This document shows, piece by piece, positions 47,901 through 56,351 of a DNA stretch of 64,000 nt. The notes under the pieces are model-generated. The model did no database searches. It saw nothing but the letters and a program-made list of their open reading frames with translations, and was not told where the DNA came from. The translations under genes and the position numbers were made by a program. This stretch comes from Companilactobacillus jidongensis. Its GTDB lineage: Bacteria; Bacillota; Bacilli; Lactobacillales; Lactobacillaceae. The stretch is taken from the NCBI RefSeq assembly GCF_003946575.1, contig NZ_RHOP01000017.1, positions 1-64,000 on the forward strand. The letters are read 5' to 3'. The stretch's first letter is position 1. Each line of letters begins with the position of its first letter.

Positions 47901-48265
47901 ATGACAAAAATATTATTCATAAATTGTTTAATGTCATCAATACTAATAAACTGTTTTGAAGACATAACTATTGAGGATATTTTAATAAGATTCTGATACC
48001 CTTGATCATTCTTTGCTAATAATATTAGTGGATATGAATTGTCTGAATCCTGAATTCCGGCAATTTCAATCGTTAATCCAATAATCGGTTTGATTCCTAT
48101 TTTCTTAGCATATTTATAAAAATCAATTGAACCATACAAATTGTTAATATCAGTCAAGGCAATTGAAGAATACCCACGTTCTTTTGCCTGATCGATAAGT
48201 TCTGGAAGTTTAACGGGACTATGCAGTAGGCTGTAGCTGCTCATTACTTGTAGTTGCGTTTGCAA
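44939..48265 (-). CDS. dnaE: DNA polymerase III subunit alpha, DnaE type
   Basis: 1108 residues. Lagging-strand or primer-extension replicase that works beside PolC in Firmicutes. PHP domain at the N-terminus, polymerase core with catalytic PDIDLDLPDDRR (about 375), ATHAAGIVLS and RPGPMQNIDTF, helix-hairpin-helix, and an OB fold (VNVLGLIKRPRV). The PHP metal ligands look lost: QLQVMSSYS replaces HLxVHSxYS and TDINN replaces TDHxx. The start is TTG with AGGGGGG 7-8 nt upstream. Confidence 0.96.
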   Translation of the reverse strand: MQTQLQVMSSYSLLHSPVKLPELIDQAKERGYSSIALTDINNLYGSIDFYKYAKKIGIKPIIGLTIEIAGIQDSDNSYPLILLAKNDQGYQNLIKISSIVMSSKQFISIDDIKQFMNNIFVITPATDCEIIISDDVQDYFSRINSVVDPDSFFLGVGLYSQQINNVKRVKEISNTIEVPMAALGDVRYVNSDDHLAYQVLNNLRTGQKFESISQVVEEGDHYLRTADVFDSDFSRVDMQNTVQISNEIAEKCNVEIEFKDTELPEFKTQDNLSSAEFLSSLASRGLNKRLNGNIPENYSQRLKYELSVIDKMGFSDYFLIVWDVIKHAHEIGIKTGPGRGSAAGSLVSYTLGITQVDPIKYDLLFERFLNPQRVNMPDIDLDLPDDRRDEMVMYMHDKYGSDHMAQIITFGTLAAKMALRDISRTFSQTQFQLTQWSNAIPRKLNITLKEAIEESNTLQGLVDGTEENRLIFKVARRIEGIPRHYSTHAAGIVLSKKPMTDIVAVQLEDDGINLTQQTKNNVESIGLLKMDFLGLRNLTILDQAINLISEKYQKEFVPERIPLDDEPTLELFQRGDTDGIFQFESDGIRSVLRRLKPTSFNDVVATNALYRPGPMQNIDTFIARKHGQEPVTYPDVSLEKILKPTYGILVYQEQVMQASSEMAGFSLADADILRRAISKKNEALMDENHKKFVEGAVAQGHDRDSAEKVYKYIETFGNYGFNKSHSVAYSMIAFWLAYIKVHFPEIFFNCLMNANLNNESKISLYVQGAKDRNLKIKSVDINKSESDFTVDSSGIRFGFLSVKGMRRDLAKDIIEERQNKGEFTDPQNFLKRIDIRFVKDDYIDPLILSGAFDSFNRNRHELMLDFKDLIESIQLAGSNLSLFDVLDPKKHEVDDYSLTEKLNQEKEYLGIYVSGHPVEKYRERLLNTNTIKISNLTNVKNQDVNVLGLIKRPRVIRTKKGQRMCFATVEDETGSISVTIFPNLFQKLENTELEGKIFLIVGRASDGRRGDIEFIADRFNDPKQYTVQLPDEKLYLKIMKTFDNEDNLSKLYETIESSPGKIPVILYREKDKRAVILKSNRWINFSDEVRVKLESLLGKKNVFLKKHN

Positions 48266-48357
48266 TTTGTCGCCCCCCTTAGTTAAAATTATATCAAATT
48301 GAGTAAAACTTTATTGGGCTAAACTCTTTTTTGTGCTAAACTACTGGAGAAAGTGAG

Positions 48358-48549
48358 ATGGAAGATATGAGATATGTTGCTGTAATTTTTTGGGCAGTTG
48401 TTCTAGGTCAAGTAGCTGGCTTTATCGGCGGTGCATTGAACCAACAAACTTTTAATTCCCAACAAACAATGATTGTTACTGTAGTATTTGCAATTATCTT
48501 CAGCATTATTCCAATGCTTCTAGATAACGATAAAAAGAATCGCGCTTAG
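48358..48549 (+). CDS. Small membrane protein (YjzD-like, DUF2929)
   Basis: 63 residues with two membrane segments (about 7-25 and 38-56) and a short polar tail. It resembles the DUF2929/YjzD family of Firmicutes, function unknown. The ATG at 48358 has GGAG 8 nt upstream; the ATG three codons later is an alternative start. Divergent from dnaE. The stop codon is in the loop of its terminator. Confidence 0.72.
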   Translation: MEDMRYVAVIFWAVVLGQVAGFIGGALNQQTFNSQQTMIVTVVFAIIFSIIPMLLDNDKKNRA

Positions 48550-48559
48550 TCATAAGCGC
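48542..48559 (+). terminator. Terminator of the DUF2929-like gene
   Basis: GCGCTTA / TAAGCGC, a perfect 7-bp stem with a GTCA loop, followed by T7-8. Confidence 0.9.
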
Positions 48560-48584
48560 TTTTTTTGTGTTTTGGAGGAGAATA

Positions 48585-48971
48585 ATGAAAATAAAAAATA
48601 TTGATCATTTAGTTTTGACCGTTCACGATATATTTGTAAGCTGTGATTTTTATTCCAAAATATTAGGAATGGAAGTGATTACTTTCGGACAAAATCGTAA
48701 AGCCTTAAAATTTGGTTCAGAAAAAATTAATCTTCATCAAATTGGACATGAATTCGAACCTAAAGCTGATAGACCCACACCTGGATCGGCAGATCTGTGC
48801 TTAATAACTTATACTGATCTCACTGAGGTTATTGAAGAATTAAAAAATAATAATGTTCCCATTGAACAAGGACCAATAGAAAAAAATGGATCCGAAGGAA
48901 AAATCGAATCCGTATATATTCGCGATCCAGATATGAATTTAATTGAATTATCTAATTACAAACAAAAATGA
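48585..48971 (+). CDS. VOC-superfamily protein (glyoxalase/dioxygenase-like)
   Basis: 128 residues with the paired beta-alpha-beta-beta-beta modules of the vicinal oxygen chelate fold. Metal ligands are likely in NIDHLVLTV (His8), INLHQIG and NLIELSNY (Glu). It belongs with the small GloA2/YwbC-type proteins of unknown substrate. I start at the ATG 48585, with GGAGGAG upstream. It lies between terminators, so it is probably its own unit. Confidence 0.85.
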   Translation: MKIKNIDHLVLTVHDIFVSCDFYSKILGMEVITFGQNRKALKFGSEKINLHQIGHEFEPKADRPTPGSADLCLITYTDLTEVIEELKNNNVPIEQGPIEKNGSEGKIESVYIRDPDMNLIELSNYKQK

Positions 48972-49010
48972 GACTATCTTAGCCAGCAACGCTGACATTA
49001 TAGTCTCATT
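48963..49010. terminator. Bidirectional terminator between the VOC and lipoprotein genes
   Basis: AAAATGAGACTAT / ATAGTCTCATTTT, a 13-bp stem with an inner CAGC/GCTG hairpin, flanked by A- and T-runs. It overlaps the VOC stop codon. Confidence 0.9.
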
Positions 49011-49013
49011 TTT

Positions 49014-49748
49014 TTATTTTGTAATATATAGATAGAAATCCTTAGTTGCTAAACTAACGTTGTAGTTTACGCCCTTAGACGTAATTTGTTTCATGGTAGT
49101 CGTACCACCGTCAGCATCCTTAACTTCATCGCCGAGCTTCTTAACAACCTTTTTACCGTCGGCACCAACGTATTGAGAAATCAGAACTAAATCAGTTCCA
49201 AAATCTTTCATGCCAGATTTTGACTTCATTGATTTGTATGTAATATTCATTGCAATACCCATCAATTGTCCACCTTGAACATTCATTCTTAGCTTAGTTC
49301 CATTACTTGTGGTGTACGTAAAAATACCGTCCTTAGCAATTAATGGCAGTTGATCTGTTTGTTTGCCCATCTTCAAATTCATAAAATTATATTGTTGTGC
49401 AAACGTCGTATAGTCGATCAATTCATTGGCTTTTGTTACCTTGACGATTTTGGTTTTAGTATCATTGCCCTTTTTAGCTTTGATCTTTACATTTTTTGAT
49501 TTAGTAGCAACTGGAACAGAAATAGCAAAGTGATCATCAGTAACCTTTACATTTTTGGTAACTCCACTTACTGTGTAAGTCAACTTATCATAATCCGTGG
49601 CCTTACCCTTAACAACAGCTACCAAACCGTCGGCAGAATATTCACTCTTCGTAGTTGATAGATCCAACTTTGAACATCCCGTCAATAGTATGAAGAACAA
49701 AGGAACTAATACTAAAAATAAATATTTTATTTTTCTATTCATAATCAT
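49014..49748 (-). CDS. Putative lipoprotein of unknown function
   Basis: About 244 residues. A basic start (MNRKIKYLF) and hydrophobic stretch end in the lipobox LLTGC, so the mature protein should be lipid-anchored outside the cell. The next 85 residues look like a small Ig-type beta domain; the rest is unrecognised (LRMNVQGGQLMGIAMNITYKS). I choose the ATG at 49748, where GGGGA lies 5 nt upstream; the ATG at 49760 has none. It follows the rpmF terminator, so its promoter is not clear. Confidence 0.72.
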   Translation of the reverse strand: MIMNRKIKYLFLVLVPLFFILLTGCSKLDLSTTKSEYSADGLVAVVKGKATDYDKLTYTVSGVTKNVKVTDDHFAISVPVATKSKNVKIKAKKGNDTKTKIVKVTKANELIDYTTFAQQYNFMNLKMGKQTDQLPLIAKDGIFTYTTSNGTKLRMNVQGGQLMGIAMNITYKSMKSKSGMKDFGTDLVLISQYVGADGKKVVKKLGDEVKDADGGTTTMKQITSKGVNYNVSLATKDFYLYITK

Positions 49749-49769
49749 ATGATTCCCCATGTATTAAAA

Positions 49770-49798
49770 AAAAGCCAAGCATAATTGACTTGGCTTTT
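49770..49798 (-). terminator. rpmF terminator
   Basis: AAAAGCCAAG / CTTGGCTTTT, a 10-bp stem with a 9-nt loop, followed on the minus strand by a U-run. It starts 2 nt after rpmF. Confidence 0.9.
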
Positions 49799-49800
49799 AA

Positions 49801-49983
49801 TTAAGCTTCTTTCTTGTCTTCGATAACTTTTTCACCCTTGTACATACCTGATGGTGATACATGGTGACTTAAACGATATTCACCGTTAGCAACGTCAAAT
49901 TGCATATTTGGTGTATCTAATTTAATGTGTCCACGTCTTTGACGTTTTCTTTGTTTTGATGTTTTTCTCTTTGGAACAGCCAT
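49801..49983 (-). CDS. rpmF: 50S ribosomal protein L32, cysteine-free form
   Basis: 60 residues with the usual basic N-terminus [18 protein letters not shown]. The zinc-ribbon cysteines of the common form are all missing ([18 protein letters not shown]), so this is the zinc-independent C-minus paralogue. ATG start with AAGGAG upstream. It has its own promoter and terminator. Many bacteria keep both forms; whether a second copy exists elsewhere cannot be seen here. Confidence 0.95.
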   Translation of the reverse strand: MAVPKRKTSKQRKRQRRGHIKLDTPNMQFDVANGEYRLSHHVSPSGMYKGEKVIEDKKEA

Positions 49984-50032
49984 ATTTAAAAACTCCTTTA
50001 TTTATATTACTTAATCAAATCTAACGTTTAAT

Positions 50033-50061
50033 ATAATACTATCATAAAAACGTTTGAGCAA
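50033..50061 (-). promoter_or_regulatory. rpmF promoter
   Basis: Minus strand TTGCTC (50056-50061), 17 nt and TATTAT (50033-50038). Two AACGTT cores (50023 and 50049) flank the -10. Confidence 0.65.
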
Positions 50062-50070
50062 GCAAATTTA

Positions 50071-50388
50071 CTATTTTGTTTGTTTTTTTACCTGATTTTC
50101 CTTCAAAGCGTCAGCTATTTGACTATCATTTGACACTTTTACGTTAGAAATTTGTTTCTTAGCACTTCGTGATAATTTATTATCATCCTTCTTTTTACCT
50201 GAACTTGCAAGTAACATTGTAATAATTGCTCCAAGTAATAAAGAAACAATAATCAAAATTATCAATGGTAATTTAACATGTGTGAATCCAAAACTGACTG
50301 TGACCGGATTAACATTTAACACTGCAAAAATAACAACTATTAATGCAATGATCAATCCAATTACAAATCTTGACTGTTTATTATTCAT
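50071..50388 (-). CDS. LapA-domain small membrane protein
   Basis: 105 residues with two membrane helices (about 10-30 and 38-62; VIFAVLNVNPVTVSFGFTHV lies between them) and a basic cytoplasmic tail with a short coiled-coil tendency. It matches the LapA/YrvD-type DUF1049 pattern. I start at ATG 50388: GGGGA, fused to the SDR TAG stop, is 8 nt upstream. Last gene of obgE-oatA-rnz-SDR-lapA. Confidence 0.8.
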   Translation of the reverse strand: MNNKQSRFVIGLIIALIVVIFAVLNVNPVTVSFGFTHVKLPLIILIIVSLLLGAIITMLLASSGKKKDDNKLSRSAKKQISNVKVSNDSQIADALKENQVKKQTK

Positions 50389-50400
50389 AAAAGTCATCCC

Positions 50401-51198
50401 CTACTTACGATTTCCTAATGTACCCGCTAGGTAATCTCCTACGCTTGGAGCAATTTTATAAAGAACTGCTGCCAATTCCATATAACGTGGGCGATTAATC
50501 TCACGCTTGCTTTTATTAAACGTATTAACGATATCCCACGCTAATTTGTCTGGATCTAAAACAAAATACTTCACTGAATCTAGATAATTTCCACCATGAT
50601 CAGCTGTATCAAAGAAGTTTGTCGCAACTGGTCCCGGATTAATAGTTGTAACTTTAACATCGAATGGTTTCAGTTCCAAACGTAATCCATCGGAAAATCC
50701 AATAACCGCAGCTTTGGTTGCTGAATATGCGGCCGATTTAGGCGTAGTTATCTTACCAGCCATTGAACCAACATTGAAAATATGGCCATGACCATTAGCA
50801 ATCATCTTTTGTGCAATTAAGCGACTCATCAGCATTAATCCTAATACATTAACACGGAACATTTTTTCAACTGTTTCGAATTCAGTATCTAGATAATTTG
50901 AAAAGTCACCAAATCCTGCCGCATTTACTAATATATCAATATTATCAGAAAATTCAAATGCCTTATCGACACCAGCAATTATTTGTTTAGGATCACTCAT
51001 ATCGATCAGAATATATTCATGATGGGCTGTTTCAGCACCAACACGAGTACATTCATTCTTAACCTCGATCAGTTTGTCCTCACTTCTAGCTACCAAGATT
51101 AAATTAGCACCGAGCTTGGCAGAATTAACTGCTACATCTTTACCGATACCAGATGAAGCACCAGTTACTAAAACTGTTTGATTCAATAAATTATTCAT
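50401..51198 (-). CDS. Short-chain dehydrogenase/reductase
   Basis: 265 residues. Rossmann NAD(P) motif TGASSGIG (about 11-18), NAAGFGD, catalytic Ser and YSATKAA (Tyr-x-x-x-Lys), and PGPVATNFF. It belongs to the classical SDR family close to DltE/YqjQ-type oxidoreductases; the substrate is unknown. I start at the ATG 51198 with AGGT upstream; the longer in-frame start at 51252 overlaps rnz. It is co-directional with rnz, the yqjQ-yqjK order of Bacillus. Confidence 0.88.
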   Translation of the reverse strand: MNNLLNQTVLVTGASSGIGKDVAVNSAKLGANLILVARSEDKLIEVKNECTRVGAETAHHEYILIDMSDPKQIIAGVDKAFEFSDNIDILVNAAGFGDFSNYLDTEFETVEKMFRVNVLGLMLMSRLIAQKMIANGHGHIFNVGSMAGKITTPKSAAYSATKAAVIGFSDGLRLELKPFDVKVTTINPGPVATNFFDTADHGGNYLDSVKYFVLDPDKLAWDIVNTFNKSKREINRPRYMELAAVLYKIAPSVGDYLAGTLGNRK

Positions 51199-51214
51199 TC
51201 TACTACCTGCTCTC

Positions 51215-52144
51215 CTATATTTTAAATGGTACCTCGTAGATATCAAAATCATTAACTACTTTAGTATTCTTAAAAACTTTTTGAGCTTCTTTTTGTAAAA
51301 TCAATGAGCCTTTACCGGTATATCTAGCCGAAATATGAGTCAACAACAATCCCTTGGCATTACACTTTTTGGCTACCTCAGCTGCATTGGTTGCGGTTGA
51401 ATGAAAATAATTATAAGCCAATTGTTTTTCATCATTCGAAAATGTCGATTCATGAACAATAACATCTGCATCCTGTGACAACTTGTCTATCTCAGGAGTG
51501 TAGCGTGTATCTGAAATAATTGTCACAACTTTACTTGGCTTATCAGGTCCAATAAAATCTTGACCATTCAATTCAGTGCCATCCGCAAGTGTGACCGTCT
51601 TACCAGCTTTTAATTGTCCAAAAATTGGACCATTAGGAATATTATATTTTTTCAACTCATCAACTAACAGTTCACCAGTACGAGGTTTTTCAACCACACG
51701 ATAACCATAGCAAGTAATTCGATGTTTCAGTTTTCCAGCGTAAACGCTGAAGGTCTTATCATTGAATACTTCTCCGCCATTCTTTAACTCGATGTACTTG
51801 ATCCTGTAGTTTAATTTGCTACCAGTGACTCTCAAAGAAGTCTCAACGAATTCTTTGATTCCAACTGGACCATAGATCTCCAATGGAGAAGTACCACCCT
51901 GATTGGCTCTACTGGCTAATAAACCAGGTAAGCCAAAAATATGATCACCATGCAAATGAGTAATAAATATCTTAGTAATTTTTCTTGGTCGAATTGTTGT
52001 TCTTAAAATTTGATGCTGTGTCGCCTCGCCTACATCAAAAAGCCAAACTTCGTTTCGTTCATCCAACATTTTTAATGCTGTACTTGAAACGTTTCTGCCC
52101 TTAGATGGGACGCCGGCTCCTGTTCCTAAAAATTCTAATTCCAT
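51215..52144 (-). CDS. rnz: Ribonuclease Z
   Basis: Cuts the 3' trailer from tRNA precursors. 309 residues of the metallo-beta-lactamase fold. N-terminal [18 protein letters not shown]; metal-binding [13 protein letters not shown] (about 62-74); exosite arm with [18 protein letters not shown] start, 14 nt after the acyltransferase gene. Confidence 0.96.
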   Translation of the reverse strand: MELEFLGTGAGVPSKGRNVSSTALKMLDERNEVWLFDVGEATQHQILRTTIRPRKITKIFITHLHGDHIFGLPGLLASRANQGGTSPLEIYGPVGIKEFVETSLRVTGSKLNYRIKYIELKNGGEVFNDKTFSVYAGKLKHRITCYGYRVVEKPRTGELLVDELKKYNIPNGPIFGQLKAGKTVTLADGTELNGQDFIGPDKPSKVVTIISDTRYTPEIDKLSQDADVIVHESTFSNDEKQLAYNYFHSTATNAAEVAKKCNAKGLLLTHISARYTGKGSLILQKEAQKVFKNTKVVNDFDIYEVPFKI

Positions 52145-52158
52145 ATAAAAATCCTATT

Positions 52159-54081
52159 CTATTTTTTATCTAATACTTTCAAAATATCTTTTACTACAAA
52201 TGAAGCATAGTACATTGATCCATCTGGATTTGGATGAACATTATCATCGTAGAACCAGTCTGTATGCCCATTAGAATAATCATTCCAGTCAATAACATGC
52301 AAGTTCTTATACTTGCTGGTAGCTTGACTTAGAACACCATTAACTGTTTTTTCCCAAGGTCTAGTTGGTACATGAACGTTGATCCAAAAGACATTTCTGC
52401 TTGGACCGACTAATCTCATGATCTGATCAACTTGTTGAGCACTGATCGGACCATTAGTACCTAATCCAATCATGACATTAGGTGCTAATACACCTTGGTC
52501 TTTGTAATTCTGCAAAATATCAACACTAGCATCGACTTGACGACTGACAGCAGCATCAACGATAACCTTCTTATCGTCAAACAACTTCAAGAAATTATCT
52601 GAACCATCGGCCATAACTGAATCGCCGACAGCAGTAAGTGGTATATCTTTCAATTGTTGTAATTGAATCTGTGTTAGTCCATATTTTTCAAAATCTTGGT
52701 TAACAGGATTATCCTTTGCGGCCTTTTTATATCTAGCCATATCAGCTGCACTAATCTTACCAGTTGTTTTCTTAGCCTTGTTTTTCTTCAAATTATCAAT
52801 AGCTGCTTGTTTCTTTTTCTTGTTAGCTTTTTCATTCTTGGTAATCTTATCAGCCAGTTGACTGTGATTAACATTAGGATTTGGTGCACTGACCGCTTTA
52901 ACTACACTATAACAACCAGTTATAGTGATCAAGGCAATCAGCACCGCCAAGACCTTTTGATAACCAAGTGAACGTTTGAAGAAGTACTTGATTGAATCCC
53001 AATTGGCATGTGCCAATGGTTGTTCAACATATCTGAACGAGAATTCAGTAACCAAGACGATCAAAATCACTTCAATCACTGGATAAAGAATTGGATGATC
53101 TGCAATGTTCTTGAATTTTGATTCAAAGAAAATCATTACAGGAAATTGGTATAAGTATAAACCGTAACTTCTGCTTCCAATATAATGGAATACTTTGTTA
53201 CTTAATACCTTATTCCAAAAAGCATCCGGATGCGCAACAACTGCGATCAAAATACATGTAACCAATGTAAAAATAAACATTCCACCACGGTATAAGAACG
53301 GATCATTATCTTTCACAGTAAAAATCATCAAGATAATCAAAGCGATGGCCATACCACCGATAAGATTCAGTTTGAACCTATCATTCTTTTCGATTCCACC
53401 CTTGAGACGTTCAGCGGGCCATACTAGTGCCAAGCCACACCCCATAAGGATAGAGAATAAACGCGTATCAGTACCATAGTAAATTCTACTTGGATCAACT
53501 CCCGGCTTAAATAAAATTGCCATCCAAATTGCGGAAGCAATAGAAACAACCATAGTGAATCCAAAAATACGACTCTTCTTCACACCAAACTTAATAAATA
53601 GTAGCAATAATAAAGGCCAAACAATATAGAACTGGCCTTCAATTGACAAAGTCCAAAGATGGGTGAATGGTGATTCATTATTCGCAAATCTTTCAAAATA
53701 TGATTGACCATTGAATATTTGCCACCAGTTATAAACATTCAGAACATTAGTTAAGACGATTTGATCTAAATGATACAGCAAATTCTTCAGAAAGAAGAAA
53801 ATGTATGCCCCTGAAGCCAGCAGCACAAACAACATTCCTGGATACAAACGTTTGACACGTTTCCAATAAAAATCCTTTAAATCGAATTTCTGACCGTAAT
53901 CGGTCGTATTGAAAAAGTGATCAGTTATTAGATAACCAGAAATTAAGAAAAAAATTGGAACTCCCAAATATCCACCGGAAAAGACGTTAGGATTCAAGTG
54001 ATACATTATGACACCTATAACCCCTAAAGTACGTAATCCGTCAAATCCGCTTATATATCTTCTTTTCGGTGATTTATTCAT
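52159..54081 (-). CDS. oatA: OatA-like acyltransferase with SGNH domain
   Basis: 640 residues. An N-terminal acyltransferase-3 membrane domain of ten to eleven helices (RYISGFDGLRTLGVIGVIMYHL start, FSGGYLGVPIFFLISGYLIT) is followed by a Lys-rich linker (about 395-440) and an extracellular SGNH domain. Ser is in TAVGDSVMAD and Asp/His in DDNVHPNPDGS. This is the OatA architecture that O-acetylates peptidoglycan and gives lysozyme resistance. Another O-acylation target is possible. It lies 15 nt after obgE. Confidence 0.88.
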   Translation of the reverse strand: MNKSPKRRYISGFDGLRTLGVIGVIMYHLNPNVFSGGYLGVPIFFLISGYLITDHFFNTTDYGQKFDLKDFYWKRVKRLYPGMLFVLLASGAYIFFFLKNLLYHLDQIVLTNVLNVYNWWQIFNGQSYFERFANNESPFTHLWTLSIEGQFYIVWPLLLLLFIKFGVKKSRIFGFTMVVSIASAIWMAILFKPGVDPSRIYYGTDTRLFSILMGCGLALVWPAERLKGGIEKNDRFKLNLIGGMAIALIILMIFTVKDNDPFLYRGGMFIFTLVTCILIAVVAHPDAFWNKVLSNKVFHYIGSRSYGLYLYQFPVMIFFESKFKNIADHPILYPVIEVILIVLVTEFSFRYVEQPLAHANWDSIKYFFKRSLGYQKVLAVLIALITITGCYSVVKAVSAPNPNVNHSQLADKITKNEKANKKKKQAAIDNLKKNKAKKTTGKISAADMARYKKAAKDNPVNQDFEKYGLTQIQLQQLKDIPLTAVGDSVMADGSDNFLKLFDDKKVIVDAAVSRQVDASVDILQNYKDQGVLAPNVMIGLGTNGPISAQQVDQIMRLVGPSRNVFWINVHVPTRPWEKTVNGVLSQATSKYKNLHVIDWNDYSNGHTDWFYDDNVHPNPDGSMYYASFVVKDILKVLDKK

Positions 54082-54096
54082 TATACTTATTTACCC

Positions 54097-55386
54097 CTAA
54101 ATAAATTCAAACGTGAAATCAAGAATTGTCACAGAATCACCAGATTCTGCTCCTGCTTTCATAAGACCATCTTCAATTCCCATGCTCTTAAGTTGACGTG
54201 CAAATCTCATAATTCCATCTTGGTGATCCAAGTTACTCCTTTGAAGAAGTAATTCAACATCGTGTCCCTTAACAATAAAGCTGTGATCTTCATCTTTTTC
54301 AATCGTAAATTTCTCAGCTTTTGTCTCATAATTGTATTCTTTAGTTTCGTCAGTTTGAACATCAAAGTGAATAGGTTCTACATTTGCTAGAATCTCACTT
54401 GTATGGTTCATCAAATCTTTGACACCAGTATGTTGGATACTTGAAATTGGGAAGACATCCACATCGTGATCATCAGAATGTTCCAATAGCTGTTTTTTGA
54501 ACTCTTCCATTCTTTCTTCTGAGCCTTCAATATCCAGCTTAGTTGGAACAATTACTTCTGGACGCTTTAAGATGTTTTCATCATAATTACCTAATTCTTC
54601 ACGGATTGATAAATAATCCTCATATGGATCACGACCATTTTCAGGATCCATATCCACAAGGTGAAGAATTACACGTGTACGTTCAACGTGACGCAAGAAT
54701 TGAATTCCTAGGCCGACACCATTTGATGCACCTTCGATCAAACCAGGAAGATCAGCAATAACAAAATCTTGACCATTATCCAGCTTAACCATACCTAAGT
54801 TAGGTGAAAGTGTCGTAAAGTGATATGCCGCAATCTTAGGCTTTGCTGATGTAGCGACAGATAATAAGGTCGACTTACCAACTGATGGGAATCCTACCAG
54901 ACCAACGTCAGCAATCAATTTCAATTCAAGACGTAAGTGAATTTCTTGTCCTGGTTCACCATTTTCGGCAACTTCTGGTGCACGATTCTTCGAGTTAGCG
55001 AAATGAATATTTCCACGACCACCGTCTCCACCTTTAGCAACGACTAGTTCCTGGTCATGTTTTATAAGATCACCGATTAATTTTCCAGTATCTTCATCAT
55101 ATACCGATGTTCCTGCTGGCACAGCAATGTAGACCGGATCAGCTTTGTGACCGTACATTCCCTTTATTTGACCGTTTTGGCCCGGTTGTGCTTTAAAGAT
55201 ACGTTTGTATCTGAAATCCATCAAGGTATTCATACCTTCATGAGCTTTTAATATGATGTCCCCACCGCGGCCACCATCTCCACCGGCTGGACCGCCTAGC
55301 GGAACATATTTTTCATGGCGAAAGGCGACGGCTCCGTCCCCACCTTTACCAGATCTAACGGTGATTTTAACGTTATCTACGAACAT
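54097..55386 (-). CDS. obgE: GTPase Obg (CgtA)
   Basis: 429 residues. Glycine-rich Obg fold at the N-terminus ([19 protein letters not shown]), GTPase domain with [21 protein letters not shown] and the G4 TKLD, and the C-terminal OCT domain (from about 350). Acts in 50S assembly and stress control. ATG start with AAGGGGGG upstream. First gene of its operon. Confidence 0.97.
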   Translation of the reverse strand: MFVDNVKITVRSGKGGDGAVAFRHEKYVPLGGPAGGDGGRGGDIILKAHEGMNTLMDFRYKRIFKAQPGQNGQIKGMYGHKADPVYIAVPAGTSVYDEDTGKLIGDLIKHDQELVVAKGGDGGRGNIHFANSKNRAPEVAENGEPGQEIHLRLELKLIADVGLVGFPSVGKSTLLSVATSAKPKIAAYHFTTLSPNLGMVKLDNGQDFVIADLPGLIEGASNGVGLGIQFLRHVERTRVILHLVDMDPENGRDPYEDYLSIREELGNYDENILKRPEVIVPTKLDIEGSEERMEEFKKQLLEHSDDHDVDVFPISSIQHTGVKDLMNHTSEILANVEPIHFDVQTDETKEYNYETKAEKFTIEKDEDHSFIVKGHDVELLLQRSNLDHQDGIMRFARQLKSMGIEDGLMKAGAESGDSVTILDFTFEFI

Positions 55387-55500
55387 TAAAACCCCCCTTT
55401 CTAAACATAGTTATCATTTTTAAATTTTAGCACAAAAATAGATATCATTATACGTTGAATAAAAACAATTAAATTATTCAAATTCGCGCAACGATAATAC

Positions 55501-55570
55501 ATTTTAAACGTTTTTGAAGTTTTTTGAAAGAATTTGAACGAAATTGGTTGATTTTGAATGAATTTGATGT
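55501..55570 (+). repeat. Seven 10-bp-phased TTGAA-type direct repeats upstream of fruR
   Basis: Consecutive 10-bp units begin at 55501, 55511, 55521, 55531, 55541, 55551 and 55561. Each carries TT at unit positions 4-5; units 2-7 carry TTG, and five of the seven have an AA at 7-8. The spacing is exactly one helical turn, so all copies face the same side. The array runs into the fru promoter and is a likely operator for FruR. Confidence 0.7.
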
Positions 55571-55575
55571 ATTAT
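55548..55575 (+). promoter_or_regulatory. fruRKA promoter
   Basis: TTGATT (55548-55553), 16 nt and TATTAT (55570-55575), embedded in the last repeats. The predicted start near 55582 leaves a leader of about 17 nt ahead of the GTG start. Confidence 0.5.
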
Positions 55576-55598
55576 ATTTGTCGTGAGGTGAAATGAAA

Positions 55599-56351
55599 GT
55601 GCTTACTGAAGAAAGACAACAAATTATACTAGAACAATTAAAACTTCATAATATTGTTAAACTACATGATTTGATTCCTTTAACAGAGGCATCCGAATCA
55701 ACGTTAAGACGTGACCTACAAGATTTAGAAAATTGTCATAAGTTATTAAGAATTCACGGTGGAGCTCAAAATGTTATCTCTTTGCATGAGGAACCTGCCA
55801 TATCACAAAAAGCCACCGTTCACTTAGACGAAAAAAAAGCTATTGGACGAGTTGCTGCTGGTCAAGTACGAAATCAAGAAGTGATATTCTTGGATTCTGG
55901 ATCAACTATTCAATTCATGATCCCATATCTTATTGAAAACAAAAATCTATTGGTTATAACTAATAGCGTTGATAATGCCTCAATGTTAGCTGATTACAAT
56001 ATTGAAACTTTTCTACCTGGTGGTAAATTAAAATCCTCCACTAAGGCCCTGATTGGTTCAACAATGGTGCAGACACTGGAAACTTATCATTTTGACAAGT
56101 GCTTCTTAGGAACAAATGGGTTCTCCATTGATTCAGGATATACAACTCCTGATCCTGAAGAGTCTGCTATCAAAAAACTAGCAATCAAACAATCCAATCA
56201 AACATTTATTCTTTCTGACAATTCAAAATACTGCCAAGTCAGCTTCAGTAAATTCGCCGACTTGAAAGATGCTACATTAATTACCAACGAATTGCCAGTA
56301 AAAGAATCGGGATTATTAAATAAGAAAACAAAAGTTATGGAGGTAAACTAA
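55599..56351 (+). CDS. fruR: DeoR-family fructose operon regulator FruR
   Basis: 250 residues. N-terminal DeoR helix-turn-helix (EERQQIILEQL, LTEASESTLRRDLQDLE) and a C-terminal sugar-phosphate sensor domain (DSGSTIQFMIP, GTNGFSIDSG). Probably repressed-state binding is relieved by fructose-1-phosphate. I choose GTG 55599 (product begins LTEERQQI), 8 nt after GAGGTG; the ATG at 55593 is only 2 nt from it. First gene of fruR-fruK-fruA. Confidence 0.92.
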   Translation: MLTEERQQIILEQLKLHNIVKLHDLIPLTEASESTLRRDLQDLENCHKLLRIHGGAQNVISLHEEPAISQKATVHLDEKKAIGRVAAGQVRNQEVIFLDSGSTIQFMIPYLIENKNLLVITNSVDNASMLADYNIETFLPGGKLKSSTKALIGSTMVQTLETYHFDKCFLGTNGFSIDSGYTTPDPEESAIKKLAIKQSNQTFILSDNSKYCQVSFSKFADLKDATLITNELPVKESGLLNKKTKVMEVN

